DNA from: Lysobacter arvi
GTDB lineage: Bacteria; Pseudomonadota; Gammaproteobacteria; Xanthomonadales; Xanthomonadaceae
Assembly: GCA_031216755.1 (NCBI GenBank)
Contig: JARUHG010000001.1
Span: forward strand, 744,001-808,000
Reading direction: 5' to 3'
Length of the DNA stretch: 64,000 bases
This document shows positions 42,091 through 50,271 of this stretch, piece after piece; the first letter of the stretch is position 1; every line of letters begins with the position of its first letter. The notes below the pieces were generated by a model. It searched no databases, had not been told where the DNA came from, and was given only the letters and a program-made list of their open reading frames with translations. The position numbers and the translations under genes are program-made.

Positions 42091-42212
42091 CGAAGTTTGC
42101 GCAATCGTGCGGCGACACCCCAAGCGATGCGGAATGACGGCACGACACGCGGTCGATGCGCAAAAAGCTCATGCATAATCCTGCGCCGTTGTCAGTAGGA
42201 GAATGTCGCCCC

Positions 42213-43862
42213 ATGCCGTACCGCCCGATGCCGCCGAGCCGCATGCAAGGTTTCGTGCGCGCCGCCGCGCTGGCGTGTGCGTTGCTGGCGGCATCCCTGC
42301 CCGCGCTCGCCGTCGACTGGACGTACCGCGTGCGCCCCGGCGACAACCTGTGGGACCTGGCCACGCGCTACCTGCGCAGCGACATCGCATGGCAACGCCT
42401 GCAGCAGCACAACGGGGTGCGCGATCCCTACGCGCTTCCGCCGGGCACGTCCATCCGTATTCCGGTGCAGTGGCTGCGCGAACAGCCCGAAAGCGCGCGC
42501 GTGGCGTTCGTCCGCGGCGCGGTGACCTCGTCGGCCGGCGAAGGCGTCCCCGAAACGGCGGCGACGCAGGGCCAACGCATCGGCATCGGCGGATGGATCG
42601 CGACGGGCGACAACGCCAGCGCGACGGTGGAGTTCGCCGACGGTTCGCGCGTGATGCTCTCGCCCGGCACGCGCGTCGCCTTCGACCGGCTCGCCCGCTA
42701 CGGACGCACCGGCATGGTCGACACGCGCATGCGCGTCCAACAGGGGCGCGCGACGCACCGCGTGGAGACGCAACGCGGACCGGCCTCGCACTACGACGTC
42801 GGCGCGCCGTCGGCGACTTCGAGCGTGCGCGGCACGCGCTTTCGCACCAGCGTGCAGGACGGTCGCGAAACCACCGAAGTCCTCGAAGGCCGCGTCGCCG
42901 TGGACGGCACGCGCGGCGACGCGGACCTGAAGGCCGGGTTCGGCAGTCGCAACGATGGCGGCGTGCGCGCACGCGCGCTGCTGCCCGCGCCCATGCTCGA
43001 CGAAGCGGCAACGAGGACCGATGCGCTGCCGGTCTCGCTCGCATGGGTACCGCTCGAAGGCGCGTCCGCGTACCTGGTCGACGTGGTCGATGCCGACGCG
43101 CACGAGATACAGCGCGCCGAGATGACCGTGCCCTCCCCGTCGGCCCGCATCGATGCCCTGCCCGCGGGCCGCTACCTGATGCGCGTGCGCGCGATCGACG
43201 TCGAGGGCGTGGCCGGTCGCGATGCGGTGCGCGCGATCGACATTCCCGCAGGCCCCGCGCCACCGCTGACCCTGCGTCCCACCGATGGCGAGGTCGTCTT
43301 CCAGCGCAAGCCGCGCTTCGAATGGGCGCGCAGCGAAGGCGCGGTGCGCGCGCACGTGCAGATCGCACGCGATGCCGCCATGAACGACCGCGTCGCCGCA
43401 CTGCGCAGCGACGACCTGCGCACGCGTGCTGCCGACCCCCTGCAGCCGGGTTCGTACTGGTGGCGCGTGGCGGCAGAGGACGCGGATGGCCAGGTCGGCC
43501 TGTTCGGCGAAGCGCTGCCATTCGAGATCGCCGAACCGCCCGCCGATGCGGGGCTTTCGACGCCGGCGAGCGACGACGGACGCCTGGTGATCCGCTGGCG
43601 TGCGTTCCGCGATGCGCCGCGCTATCGCGTCGAACTGTCCCGGGATGCCGCATTCGACGATGTGCGCCTGAACGAAACCGTATCGGTGCCGGAGCTTCGG
43701 GTGGCGCGCCCCGGCGGCGGCCGCTGGTTCGTGCGCGTGCATGCCTTCGACCAGGCGGGCGACGAGGTGCAGATCGGCGGCGTGCAGGAGATCCGCCTCC
43801 CCTGCCGCGCGTGCTACATCGCCGGCGGCGCGGGCGCCGCGCTCCTCCTGCTGCTGTTATGA
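42213..43862 (+). CDS. Exported LysM and FecR-domain protein
   Basis: The 549-residue protein has a signal peptide (QGFVRAAALACALLAASLPA). A LysM domain follows (YRVRPGDNLWDLATRYLRSD, then GTSIRIP), for peptidoglycan binding. A FecR-like domain is next (GGWIATGDNASATVEFADGS, YDVGAPSATSSVRGTRFRTS). At least two fibronectin-III-like domains fill the rest (~265-530), and a C-terminal hydrophobic segment (AGGAGAALLLLLL) ends the protein. AGGAG 11 bp before the ATG supports this start; an upstream ATG at 42156 was rejected because it would include the likely promoter. Its stop overlaps the start of the cyclase gene (ATGA), implying coupled translation. Confidence 0.92.
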   Translation: MPYRPMPPSRMQGFVRAAALACALLAASLPALAVDWTYRVRPGDNLWDLATRYLRSDIAWQRLQQHNGVRDPYALPPGTSIRIPVQWLREQPESARVAFVRGAVTSSAGEGVPETAATQGQRIGIGGWIATGDNASATVEFADGSRVMLSPGTRVAFDRLARYGRTGMVDTRMRVQQGRATHRVETQRGPASHYDVGAPSATSSVRGTRFRTSVQDGRETTEVLEGRVAVDGTRGDADLKAGFGSRNDGGVRARALLPAPMLDEAATRTDALPVSLAWVPLEGASAYLVDVVDADAHEIQRAEMTVPSPSARIDALPAGRYLMRVRAIDVEGVAGRDAVRAIDIPAGPAPPLTLRPTDGEVVFQRKPRFEWARSEGAVRAHVQIARDAAMNDRVAALRSDDLRTRAADPLQPGSYWWRVAAEDADGQVGLFGEALPFEIAEPPADAGLSTPASDDGRLVIRWRAFRDAPRYRVELSRDAAFDDVRLNETVSVPELRVARPGGGRWFVRVHAFDQAGDEVQIGGVQEIRLPCRACYIAGGAGAALLLLLL

Positions 43863-45511
43863 CGCGCCTGCCGTTCAGCGCTTCGCGTCGCACGCTGCTG
43901 ACGCTGGTCGCCGGCCTGCTCGCCGCCGCGCTGGCGTACGGCGGGGCGCTGCATCGGCTCGACACCGCGCTGTACGACGCGCACATGGCGGACTGGACCC
44001 AAGAGCCCGATGGCCGGACGCTCATCGTTGCCATCGATGAGCGAAGCATCGCCGAACTGGGCCAGTGGCCGTGGCCGCGTTCGGTGCATGCGCGCCTGAT
44101 CGACCGTTTGCGCGAGAGCGGTGCGCGTGCGGTGGCGTTGGATCTGTTGCTCGCCGAGCCCGATCGCATCAGTCGATCGAACGATCTCGCCCTCGCCGAC
44201 GCGATGGGGCGCTACGGCCGCGTCGTGCTGCCGGTGGCGCCTACCGCGGCCGACGCGCAGGGGCCCACCGAAGAATTGCTGCCGACACCGGTCATCGCCG
44301 CCGCGGCCGCAGGCTTCGGCCACACCGACCTGCCCGGCGATGAGGATGGACGCACGCGTGCCCTGGTCGTGCGCGCGGGCCTTGGCGATGCGCGCTGGCC
44401 CTCTCTGCCGGAAGCGCTGCTGACCGTCGGGCGCGAGACGCGCGCGCTGCGCGTATCCACCGAATCGTCGGCGACACCATTCGACTGGGTGCGGGCGGGG
44501 CACGTCCGGTTGCGCTTCTCCGGGCCCGACGGCACGTATCCGCGCGTGTCGTATTCCGACGTCGTGAACGGCCGCGTTCCGCGCGAGCTGCTGCGCGAGC
44601 GGTGGATCATCGTCGGTGCAACCGCGCCGGGCCTGGCGGCCCCCCTGCTCACGCCGACCTACGGCAGCGGAAGCATGGCCGGCGTGGAGTTCCTCGCCAA
44701 CGCCTTCGACACGCTGCGCCATGGCAACATGACACGCGATGCGTCGCCGGCATGGCACGCGCTTGCGGCGTTCGTCATCGCGTCCACGCTCGCGTGGCTG
44801 GGACTGGGTGGGAGCATGCGGCGGGCGGTGCTGCTGCTCGTCGTCCCGGCGGTCGTGGCGATTGCGATGAGCGTGGCCGTATTGCGCTTCACGCACGTGT
44901 GGTTCGGGCCGATGCCGTTGGTCCTGGTGCTGATCGCCACGGCGCTGCTGGCAGTGACCGCGCACCTTCGGCATTGGCGGCGACAGGCGCACCTGGACAT
45001 GCTCACCGCGCTGCCGAACCGCCGCGACTTCACCGCGTCCCTCGATCGCGAACTGGCGGCCTGCGCGCGCGATGGCGAACCGCTGACGCTGGCGCTCATC
45101 GACGTCGACCACTTCAAGCGGTTCAACGACACCGCAGGCCACACGCGCGGCGATCGCCTGCTCGTGCGCGTGGCGCGACTGCTGGAATCCATGCTGTTGC
45201 GGCCGCGCGAGCTTGCCGCGCGCCTGGGCGGCGACGAGTTCGCGCTGGTGCTGCCGGAAACCGGCGCGACGCACGCGCGCGAACGCGTGGAGGACCTGCG
45301 CCGCCGCATGACCGACCTCGGCCCGCTGTTCCAGTCGGCGGGACTGCGCGCGCCGACGCTGACCATCGGCATCGCCACCAGCGATCCCGAATCCCCGCTC
45401 ACGGCCGATGCGCTGTTCGACCGCGCCGATGCCGCGCTGTATCTGGCGAAGGAAAGCGGACGCAATCGCGTCGCGGCCGCGAGCGAACTGGCGTCGGGCG
45501 CGTGGACCTGA
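43859..45511 (+). CDS. CHASE2-domain diguanylate cyclase
   Basis: The 550-residue membrane enzyme is predicted to make cyclic di-GMP. An N-terminal membrane helix leads into a periplasmic CHASE2 domain (LIVAIDERSIAELGQWPWPR, AVALDLLLAEPD, WIIVGATAPGL). Three membrane helices follow (~300-375), then a GGDEF domain with substrate-binding LDMLTALPNRRDF and the intact active-site motif RLGGDEFALVLP. The I-site RxxD normally found five residues before GGDEF is replaced by RELA, so product inhibition at that site is not expected. Start and stop of the upstream LysM/FecR gene overlap as ATGA. The pairing LysM/FecR with CHASE2 is recurrent in proteobacteria; the cell-wall signal is inferred. Confidence 0.94.
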   Translation: MTRLPFSASRRTLLTLVAGLLAAALAYGGALHRLDTALYDAHMADWTQEPDGRTLIVAIDERSIAELGQWPWPRSVHARLIDRLRESGARAVALDLLLAEPDRISRSNDLALADAMGRYGRVVLPVAPTAADAQGPTEELLPTPVIAAAAAGFGHTDLPGDEDGRTRALVVRAGLGDARWPSLPEALLTVGRETRALRVSTESSATPFDWVRAGHVRLRFSGPDGTYPRVSYSDVVNGRVPRELLRERWIIVGATAPGLAAPLLTPTYGSGSMAGVEFLANAFDTLRHGNMTRDASPAWHALAAFVIASTLAWLGLGGSMRRAVLLLVVPAVVAIAMSVAVLRFTHVWFGPMPLVLVLIATALLAVTAHLRHWRRQAHLDMLTALPNRRDFTASLDRELAACARDGEPLTLALIDVDHFKRFNDTAGHTRGDRLLVRVARLLESMLLRPRELAARLGGDEFALVLPETGATHARERVEDLRRRMTDLGPLFQSAGLRAPTLTIGIATSDPESPLTADALFDRADAALYLAKESGRNRVAAASELASGAWT

Positions 45512-45733
45512 GCGGCGACAAGCCGCCGGCAAGCTTGCGCGCGATCCGGGTCGTCGATCCGTAGGGTTCGCCGCGCGGCCGCGCTGCCGTCCCGCATGTA
45601 CTGCAAGCTGGCCATCGCACCACGCCGGCCTGCACCATGCGCGTGAGTTCGCGGTCTCGACACGAACGCCGGCCCGAGCCGGTCGTCATGGCAACGCACC
45701 GCCCAGATACGGCCCGGTCCCGATGTCGTGGGA

Positions 45734-45967
45734 TCACGTCTCCTCCGCACGCCGCCGTCGCAGCTCGGGCACCGGCATGCCGTACCAGCCCCAGTTTTCC
45801 AGCGGGACTTCCTCGATCACGACGAACGTCGAGTCGAGCGGCTTGCCCAGTACATCGAGCAGCAGCTGGCTGACGCCGCGGATCAACGCGGCCTTCTCTT
45901 CCGCGGTGGCCGCATCGCGGCCCGGGCCGGAACCCTCACGGGTGATCTGTATGTTGACGATGGGCAT
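45734..45967 (-). CDS. Tautomerase-family protein
   Basis: The 77-residue product has Pro immediately after the initiator Met (MPIVNIQITREG), the catalytic base of the 4-oxalocrotonate tautomerase family. It continues with a helix (AEEKAALIRGVSQLLLDVL) and the strand region STFVVIEEVPLENWGWYG. Length and layout fit single-domain tautomerases, which isomerise 2-oxo acids or act as dehalogenases. AGGAG 9 bases upstream supports the start. It lies 50 bp after the stop of the SDR gene on the same strand, so it likely belongs to the same transcript. Substrate unknown. Confidence 0.9.
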   Translation of the reverse strand: MPIVNIQITREGSGPGRDAATAEEKAALIRGVSQLLLDVLGKPLDSTFVVIEEVPLENWGWYGMPVPELRRRRAEET

Positions 45968-46017
45968 TGCCTTGCTCCTGTCGTGAGGGGCGAGGTCTCT
46001 CCCGCCCCGGTGGAAAG

Positions 46018-46728
46018 TCAGTGCCCGGCGCTCTGGCCGCCGTCGACGTGCAGGATCTCGCCGGTGACGAAGCCCGCCGATTCCAGGAACAGCACCGCCT
46101 GCGTGACATCGGAGATCTCGCCGAGGCGAGCCACCGGATGCAGCGCGGCGAGCCATTCGTGCGTTTCCGGGGCGTGCATCGGCGTGCGGATCACGCCCGG
46201 CGATACCGCATTCACGCGGATGCCGCGCTTGGCGTACTCGATGGCCAACGACTTCGTGGCCGCATTGAGGCCACCTTTCGTCAGCGATGCGAGCACCGAC
46301 GGCACGCCGTCGATCGCGTGATCGGTGAGGCTCGTGGTGATGGTGACCACGTGGCCGGCGCCCTGCTTCTCCATCTGCTCGATGGCGAGCTGCGTGATGT
46401 GGAAGAAACCGGTCAGGTTGATCGCGACGTTGTTGGCGTAATCGTCGGCGTCCAACTGCGTGAACGGCTTGGCGGTGAAGATGCCGGCGTTGTTCACCAG
46501 CGAGTCGATGCGGCCGAAGCGCGCGAGGCCTTCCTCGACGATGCGCTGCGCAACAGCGCGATCGGAAATGTCGCCGGCGACGGCGAGCACGTCGGGATCG
46601 GACGACGGCTTGATCGAACGGGAGTTGGCGATGACGCGGTAATCGCGGTCGCGGAAGGCCTCGACCAGGCCAGCACCGATGCCCTGCGACGCGCCGGTGA
46701 CGATGACTACTTTGCGGGAACTGCTCAT
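46018..46728 (-). CDS. Short-chain dehydrogenase/reductase
   Basis: The 236-residue enzyme has the classical SDR layout: VVIVTGASQGIG, DISDRAV, SLVNNAGIF, a serine in TITTSLTDH and LTKGGLNAATKSLAIEYAKR, where the usual catalytic Tyr-x-x-x-Lys is replaced by Leu-Ala-Ser-Leu-Thr-Lys (LASLTKGG). The catalytic Tyr position is therefore Ala or Ser, an oddity that may reduce or change activity. It ends with the family's GEILHVDGGQSAGH. A GGAG site precedes the ATG. The LysR gene is upstream and the tautomerase gene downstream on the same strand. Confidence 0.9.
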   Translation of the reverse strand: MSSSRKVVIVTGASQGIGAGLVEAFRDRDYRVIANSRSIKPSSDPDVLAVAGDISDRAVAQRIVEEGLARFGRIDSLVNNAGIFTAKPFTQLDADDYANNVAINLTGFFHITQLAIEQMEKQGAGHVVTITTSLTDHAIDGVPSVLASLTKGGLNAATKSLAIEYAKRGIRVNAVSPGVIRTPMHAPETHEWLAALHPVARLGEISDVTQAVLFLESAGFVTGEILHVDGGQSAGH

Positions 46729-46870
46729 GGTGGTGCTCCGGATTGAGGGGGTTCGGAGCCGCCGCGCAATGCGCATCGCTCCGGTGCCGCTCAATCTAGG
46801 GACGCAGCCCCACGCTGCGAATCCACGCATTCCGGCAGACATTCTTCCGCGAAACGGTGGAATCGCCGCC

Positions 46871-47788
46871 TCAATCGGCCAAGGTCATCCGTGCGAACTG
46901 CGCCCGCAGCCGCGGCAACGCGAAGTCGGCGAAGGCCCGCACCTTCGGCACGGCGAGGCGTCCGTGCGGCGACACGAGGCTGATCGGAATCGGCGCAGGT
47001 TCGTAGGCCTGCAGGATCACGCGCAGCGCACCGCGCTCCACGTGCCCTGCGACGTGATACGACAGCAATCGCGTCACGCCGTTGCCGTCGACGGCCGACC
47101 CGACCGCCGCCTGCACGTTGTTGACGACCAGCCGCGGCACGAACGACACCGAACGCGCCACCGTCGTGCCCTCGGGCGCGGGAAAGGTCCACGAATCCAG
47201 GCCCATGTGCTGCATGGTCACGATCGAATGCCGCGCGAGATCGGCCGGTTCGTCGATGCGCGGATGCGTGTCGAGATAGCGCGGCGACGCCACGACGACG
47301 CGCCGCGCTTCGCCGATGGGCTGCGCCACCAGCGTGGAATCGGACAGGTGCGTGATGCGCAGCGCGACGTCGATGCCTTCTTCGACCAGGTTCACCGGCC
47401 GCTCCAGCAGCGTCATGCGCACGTTCACGGTCGGGAATTCGGCCATGAAGGCGTCGACGATCGGACGCAGCACCTCGACGCCGGCGAACACGGTGGACGT
47501 GATGGTCAACGTGCCGCGCGGCACCGACCGTTCGCCGGCGGCCTGCCGGTCGGCTTCGTCGAGGTCGGCCAGGATCCTGCGGCACGCGGCGGCGTAACGC
47601 TCGCCCGCTTCGCTCAGGCGAATCGAGCGCGTGGTCCGGTGCAACAGCGGCACGCCGACGTGTGCCTCCAGGTATGCGACGGCGCGGCTCACCGCTGCCG
47701 CGGACCGGCCCGTGCGGCGGCTCGCACCGGCGAGGCTGCCCTCGTCCAGCGCGGCAATGAAGATCTTCATCGCTTCGATGCGGTCCAT
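46871..47788 (-). CDS. LysR-family transcriptional regulator
   Basis: The 305-residue regulator has an N-terminal winged helix-turn-helix (MKIFIAALDEGSLAGASRRT, AVSRAVAYLEAHVGVPLL, RTTRSIRLSEAGERYA). An effector-binding domain follows (LTITSTVFAGVEVLRPIV, EEGIDVALRITHLSDSTL). This is the pattern of the AaeR/DmlR-like subgroup. It is upstream of the SDR and tautomerase genes in the same direction, with 142 bp between, so it probably controls them; LysR regulators more often face their targets, so this is an inference. Confidence 0.93.
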   Translation of the reverse strand: MDRIEAMKIFIAALDEGSLAGASRRTGRSAAAVSRAVAYLEAHVGVPLLHRTTRSIRLSEAGERYAAACRRILADLDEADRQAAGERSVPRGTLTITSTVFAGVEVLRPIVDAFMAEFPTVNVRMTLLERPVNLVEEGIDVALRITHLSDSTLVAQPIGEARRVVVASPRYLDTHPRIDEPADLARHSIVTMQHMGLDSWTFPAPEGTTVARSVSFVPRLVVNNVQAAVGSAVDGNGVTRLLSYHVAGHVERGALRVILQAYEPAPIPISLVSPHGRLAVPKVRAFADFALPRLRAQFARMTLAD

Positions 47789-47899
47789 GCGCGCCCTGCT
47801 TCAGCGGTGTGGACGCAAGCGTGCCAGAGTGCGGCCGCGGGTGCAGCGCCGAGCCGCGGCGTGGACGCGGTCTGCCGGGTGATTCCGTGTCTGCGCGTC

Positions 47900-48247
47900 T
47901 CAGGACGCGGCGCTCTTCGTCGCGATGCGCACCCATGGCGCGAGGCCGCGCAGCCAGGCCGGACGCGTCGAAAGCGCGAACGCGACGACGAGCGCCGACG
48001 TCGCCAGCGTCATGACCCAGACCAGCGACGCCATCGAGGCATGGTCGGCCGCCAGGCACAGCGCCAACGCCGTCACGAGGCCGGACGCGCCCAACCCGCG
48101 CAATGCGCGTGCGATGCGCGCCGGAGGAACCTCACCCCAGACCTGCTGCGCGTGCGACGGCATCGCCAGCGCGAGCCAGCCCATCCCGGCGAGTGCCGCA
48201 ACGAAGGCGGCCGCCAGCAACAGCGACGACAGCATGGGCTCAGACAT
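47900..48247 (-). CDS. DUF3325 membrane protein of the siderophore operon
   Basis: The 115-residue product has about three to four membrane segments (LLLAAAFVAALAGMGWLALA, GASGLVTALALCLAADHASM, LVWVMTLATSALVVAFAL). DUF3325 proteins occur with PepSY ferric-reductase-like proteins next to siderophore receptors. It overlaps the end of the PepSY gene by 8 bp and is the last gene of the operon. Its molecular role is unknown. Confidence 0.85.
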   Translation of the reverse strand: MSEPMLSSLLLAAAFVAALAGMGWLALAMPSHAQQVWGEVPPARIARALRGLGASGLVTALALCLAADHASMASLVWVMTLATSALVVAFALSTRPAWLRGLAPWVRIATKSAAS

Positions 48248-49904
48248 GGGCGGCCTCCGTGTCGATGCGGACCTGCGGGACCGCGACGCGTCGCGTCAGC
48301 CGGCGCGCGGCGATCGTGGCGACGGCCGCCGTGGCCAGCAGGGACAGATCGACGCCGGCCACCGGCCAGTAACCGGCCAACAGCGTCTTCAGCAGATGAT
48401 CGCCGGTCGTGATCCAGTTGAGCAGCACCGCCGACACCGCCAGCGCCGCGATCGCCCAGCACTGCTCGCGCCACGCCGGATTCGCCCTGCCCTGCGCGAC
48501 CGGCGCGCTGCGCAGGCCGGCATGCACGAAGGCCAATGCCCACACGCCCCAGAACGCGTAACGCTCCCAGTCACCACGCGCCGGCAGCGCTTCGGGCAAC
48601 AGGCGATTGGCCACCAGGATGCCCAATGCGGCCAGCACCATCCCGGTGACGGTCGTCACCGCCAGCGCATCGACGATGCGCGCGCCCTGGCTGCCCTGCT
48701 GCGCGTGCTGGCGCTTGCGTTTCTCGACGAAGAACACGAAGCCGGTCGCGATGCACACCGCGCCGGCCAATCCGCCCAGCACGTACAGCCAGCGCAGCAG
48801 CCAGTGGCGGAAATGCTGCAGGTGCAGGCCGGTGAGGAACTCGTTGACGCGCGCGACGGCACTGGCCGGCGGATCCTCGCGAATCAGCTCGCCGGTGGAG
48901 GCCTTGAAGTGGATGCCGTCGCCGACCAGTGCGATGCGGTCGGTGCCCGCGCGATACACGCTGACGTAGCCGTTCGCATCGCCCACGTGCTGCAGCACGA
49001 GGAAGCCGACTTCGCCCGCCTTGCCCTTGGCCTTCCAGCGACGCTGCGCCTCGGCCACCATCCCATCGACCGATGCCAGCCCGGCCGGCACGCCCGCGCG
49101 CTCGTGCGGCAGGCCGGTCTGCGTCGCTTCGACCTGCGCGTGCCGTTCGTGCAGGTCGTGCAGTTGCGTGTGGCCCACCGGGAAGTAGTACGTGCCGGCG
49201 AAGATCACCAGCCCGGTGAACGCGAAGAAGAAGTGGAACGGCAGCGCGACCACGCCGGTCAGGTTGTGCAGGTCGAGCACGCTGCGCAGCCGCGCCTTGT
49301 CCGGCCGGAACGTGAAGAACTCACGGAAGAGCTTGCGGTGCATCACCACGCCGCTGACCAGCGCCGCGAGCATCACCAGCGCCGAAAACCCGACGATCCA
49401 GAAGCCCAGGTTCTTCCAGTCCAGCGTGAGGCTGTAATGCATCGGATAGAAGAACCCGCTGCCGATCTTGAGCCGGTCGTCGGGCAGCACGCGGCCGTCG
49501 CGCGGATCGATGGTGCCGCTGGCCCAGAGGGTGTCGTCCGGGTCCTTCGCGCCCGGCACCTGGTAACCGGCATACAGCGCGAGGACCGGATCGCGATGCG
49601 TGGTGTAGGCGCTCCAGCTGACCACCGTGTCGAAGCGCTGCGGCATCTCGCCGTTCACGCGCGGACGCATGGCGTCGACGGCTTCGCGCGTGGGCTGCAT
49701 GCGCTCGAACGCCGGTCGCAACACCTTCTCGAACGACGGCATCGGCTGCGGTTGGATGCGCGTGGCCGGAATCGACCAGCGATCGATTTCGCGATCGAAC
49801 ACCGACAGCGCGCCGAAGAAGAACGCGGCCATGAGCACGAAGCCGAGCACGAGGCCGAACCAGGTGTGCAGCCACGCCATCGATTGCCGGAAGCTGTTGA
49901 GCAT
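48240..49904 (-). CDS. PepSY-associated membrane protein (ferric-siderophore reductase-like)
   Basis: The 554-residue protein begins with WLHTWFGLVLGFVLMAAFFF and has the PepSY-TM layout: four long membrane helices separated by periplasmic PepSY domains (e.g. DGMVAEAQRRWKAKGKAGEV), and a further hydrophobic region with several helices after residue 400. Conserved His in LHTWFG and DLHNLTGVVALPFHFFFAFT suggests haem ligation, as in FsrB-type reductases, which reduce ferric siderophore iron in the inner membrane. Start 49904 follows a GGAG site. It lies 11 bp after the DUF3649 gene and overlaps the DUF3325 gene. Confidence 0.9.
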   Translation of the reverse strand: MLNSFRQSMAWLHTWFGLVLGFVLMAAFFFGALSVFDREIDRWSIPATRIQPQPMPSFEKVLRPAFERMQPTREAVDAMRPRVNGEMPQRFDTVVSWSAYTTHRDPVLALYAGYQVPGAKDPDDTLWASGTIDPRDGRVLPDDRLKIGSGFFYPMHYSLTLDWKNLGFWIVGFSALVMLAALVSGVVMHRKLFREFFTFRPDKARLRSVLDLHNLTGVVALPFHFFFAFTGLVIFAGTYYFPVGHTQLHDLHERHAQVEATQTGLPHERAGVPAGLASVDGMVAEAQRRWKAKGKAGEVGFLVLQHVGDANGYVSVYRAGTDRIALVGDGIHFKASTGELIREDPPASAVARVNEFLTGLHLQHFRHWLLRWLYVLGGLAGAVCIATGFVFFVEKRKRQHAQQGSQGARIVDALAVTTVTGMVLAALGILVANRLLPEALPARGDWERYAFWGVWALAFVHAGLRSAPVAQGRANPAWREQCWAIAALAVSAVLLNWITTGDHLLKTLLAGYWPVAGVDLSLLATAAVATIAARRLTRRVAVPQVRIDTEAAHV

Positions 49905-49915
49905 GACGGATCTCC

Positions 49916-50233
49916 TCAGACCAGCATGGACTGCACGAGCGACGCGGCACCGACCATGGCCGCGCCGCCGATCAGCAGCACCGGCCACACCAGCGCGAGC
50001 CGTCGCGCCGCGATCGCCCACAGGAAGACGACCAGGTAACCGAGCAGCCCGACGACCGCGCCGGTGAACTCGGCATCGTGGAAATCCAGCTCCGCCGCGA
50101 ACAGCAGGCTGGTGGTCAGGGCCACCAGTCCCCAGGCGAACGCGTAGCCGCCGAGGACCGCGGCGGCCACGCGCGAGGCGACGCGCAGCCGGTGCGCGGA
50201 GGGACTTGCAGGTGCGGTCGTCGTGATGGACAT
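49916..50233 (-). CDS. DUF3649 membrane protein of the siderophore operon
   Basis: The 105-residue product has three membrane segments (VAAAVLGGYAFAWGLVALTT, FTGAVVGLLGYLVVFLWAIA, LVWPVLLIGGAAMVGAASLV) and matches the DUF3649 pattern by length and by place. Such proteins accompany PepSY and DUF3325 in iron-uptake operons. It lies 38 bp after the receptor gene and 11 bp before the PepSY gene. Confidence 0.85.
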   Translation of the reverse strand: MSITTTAPASPSAHRLRVASRVAAAVLGGYAFAWGLVALTTSLLFAAELDFHDAEFTGAVVGLLGYLVVFLWAIAARRLALVWPVLLIGGAAMVGAASLVQSMLV

Positions 50234-50271
50234 GGCGGTATGGCTCGTCCTGGTTGCGATGCGGGCGGCGA

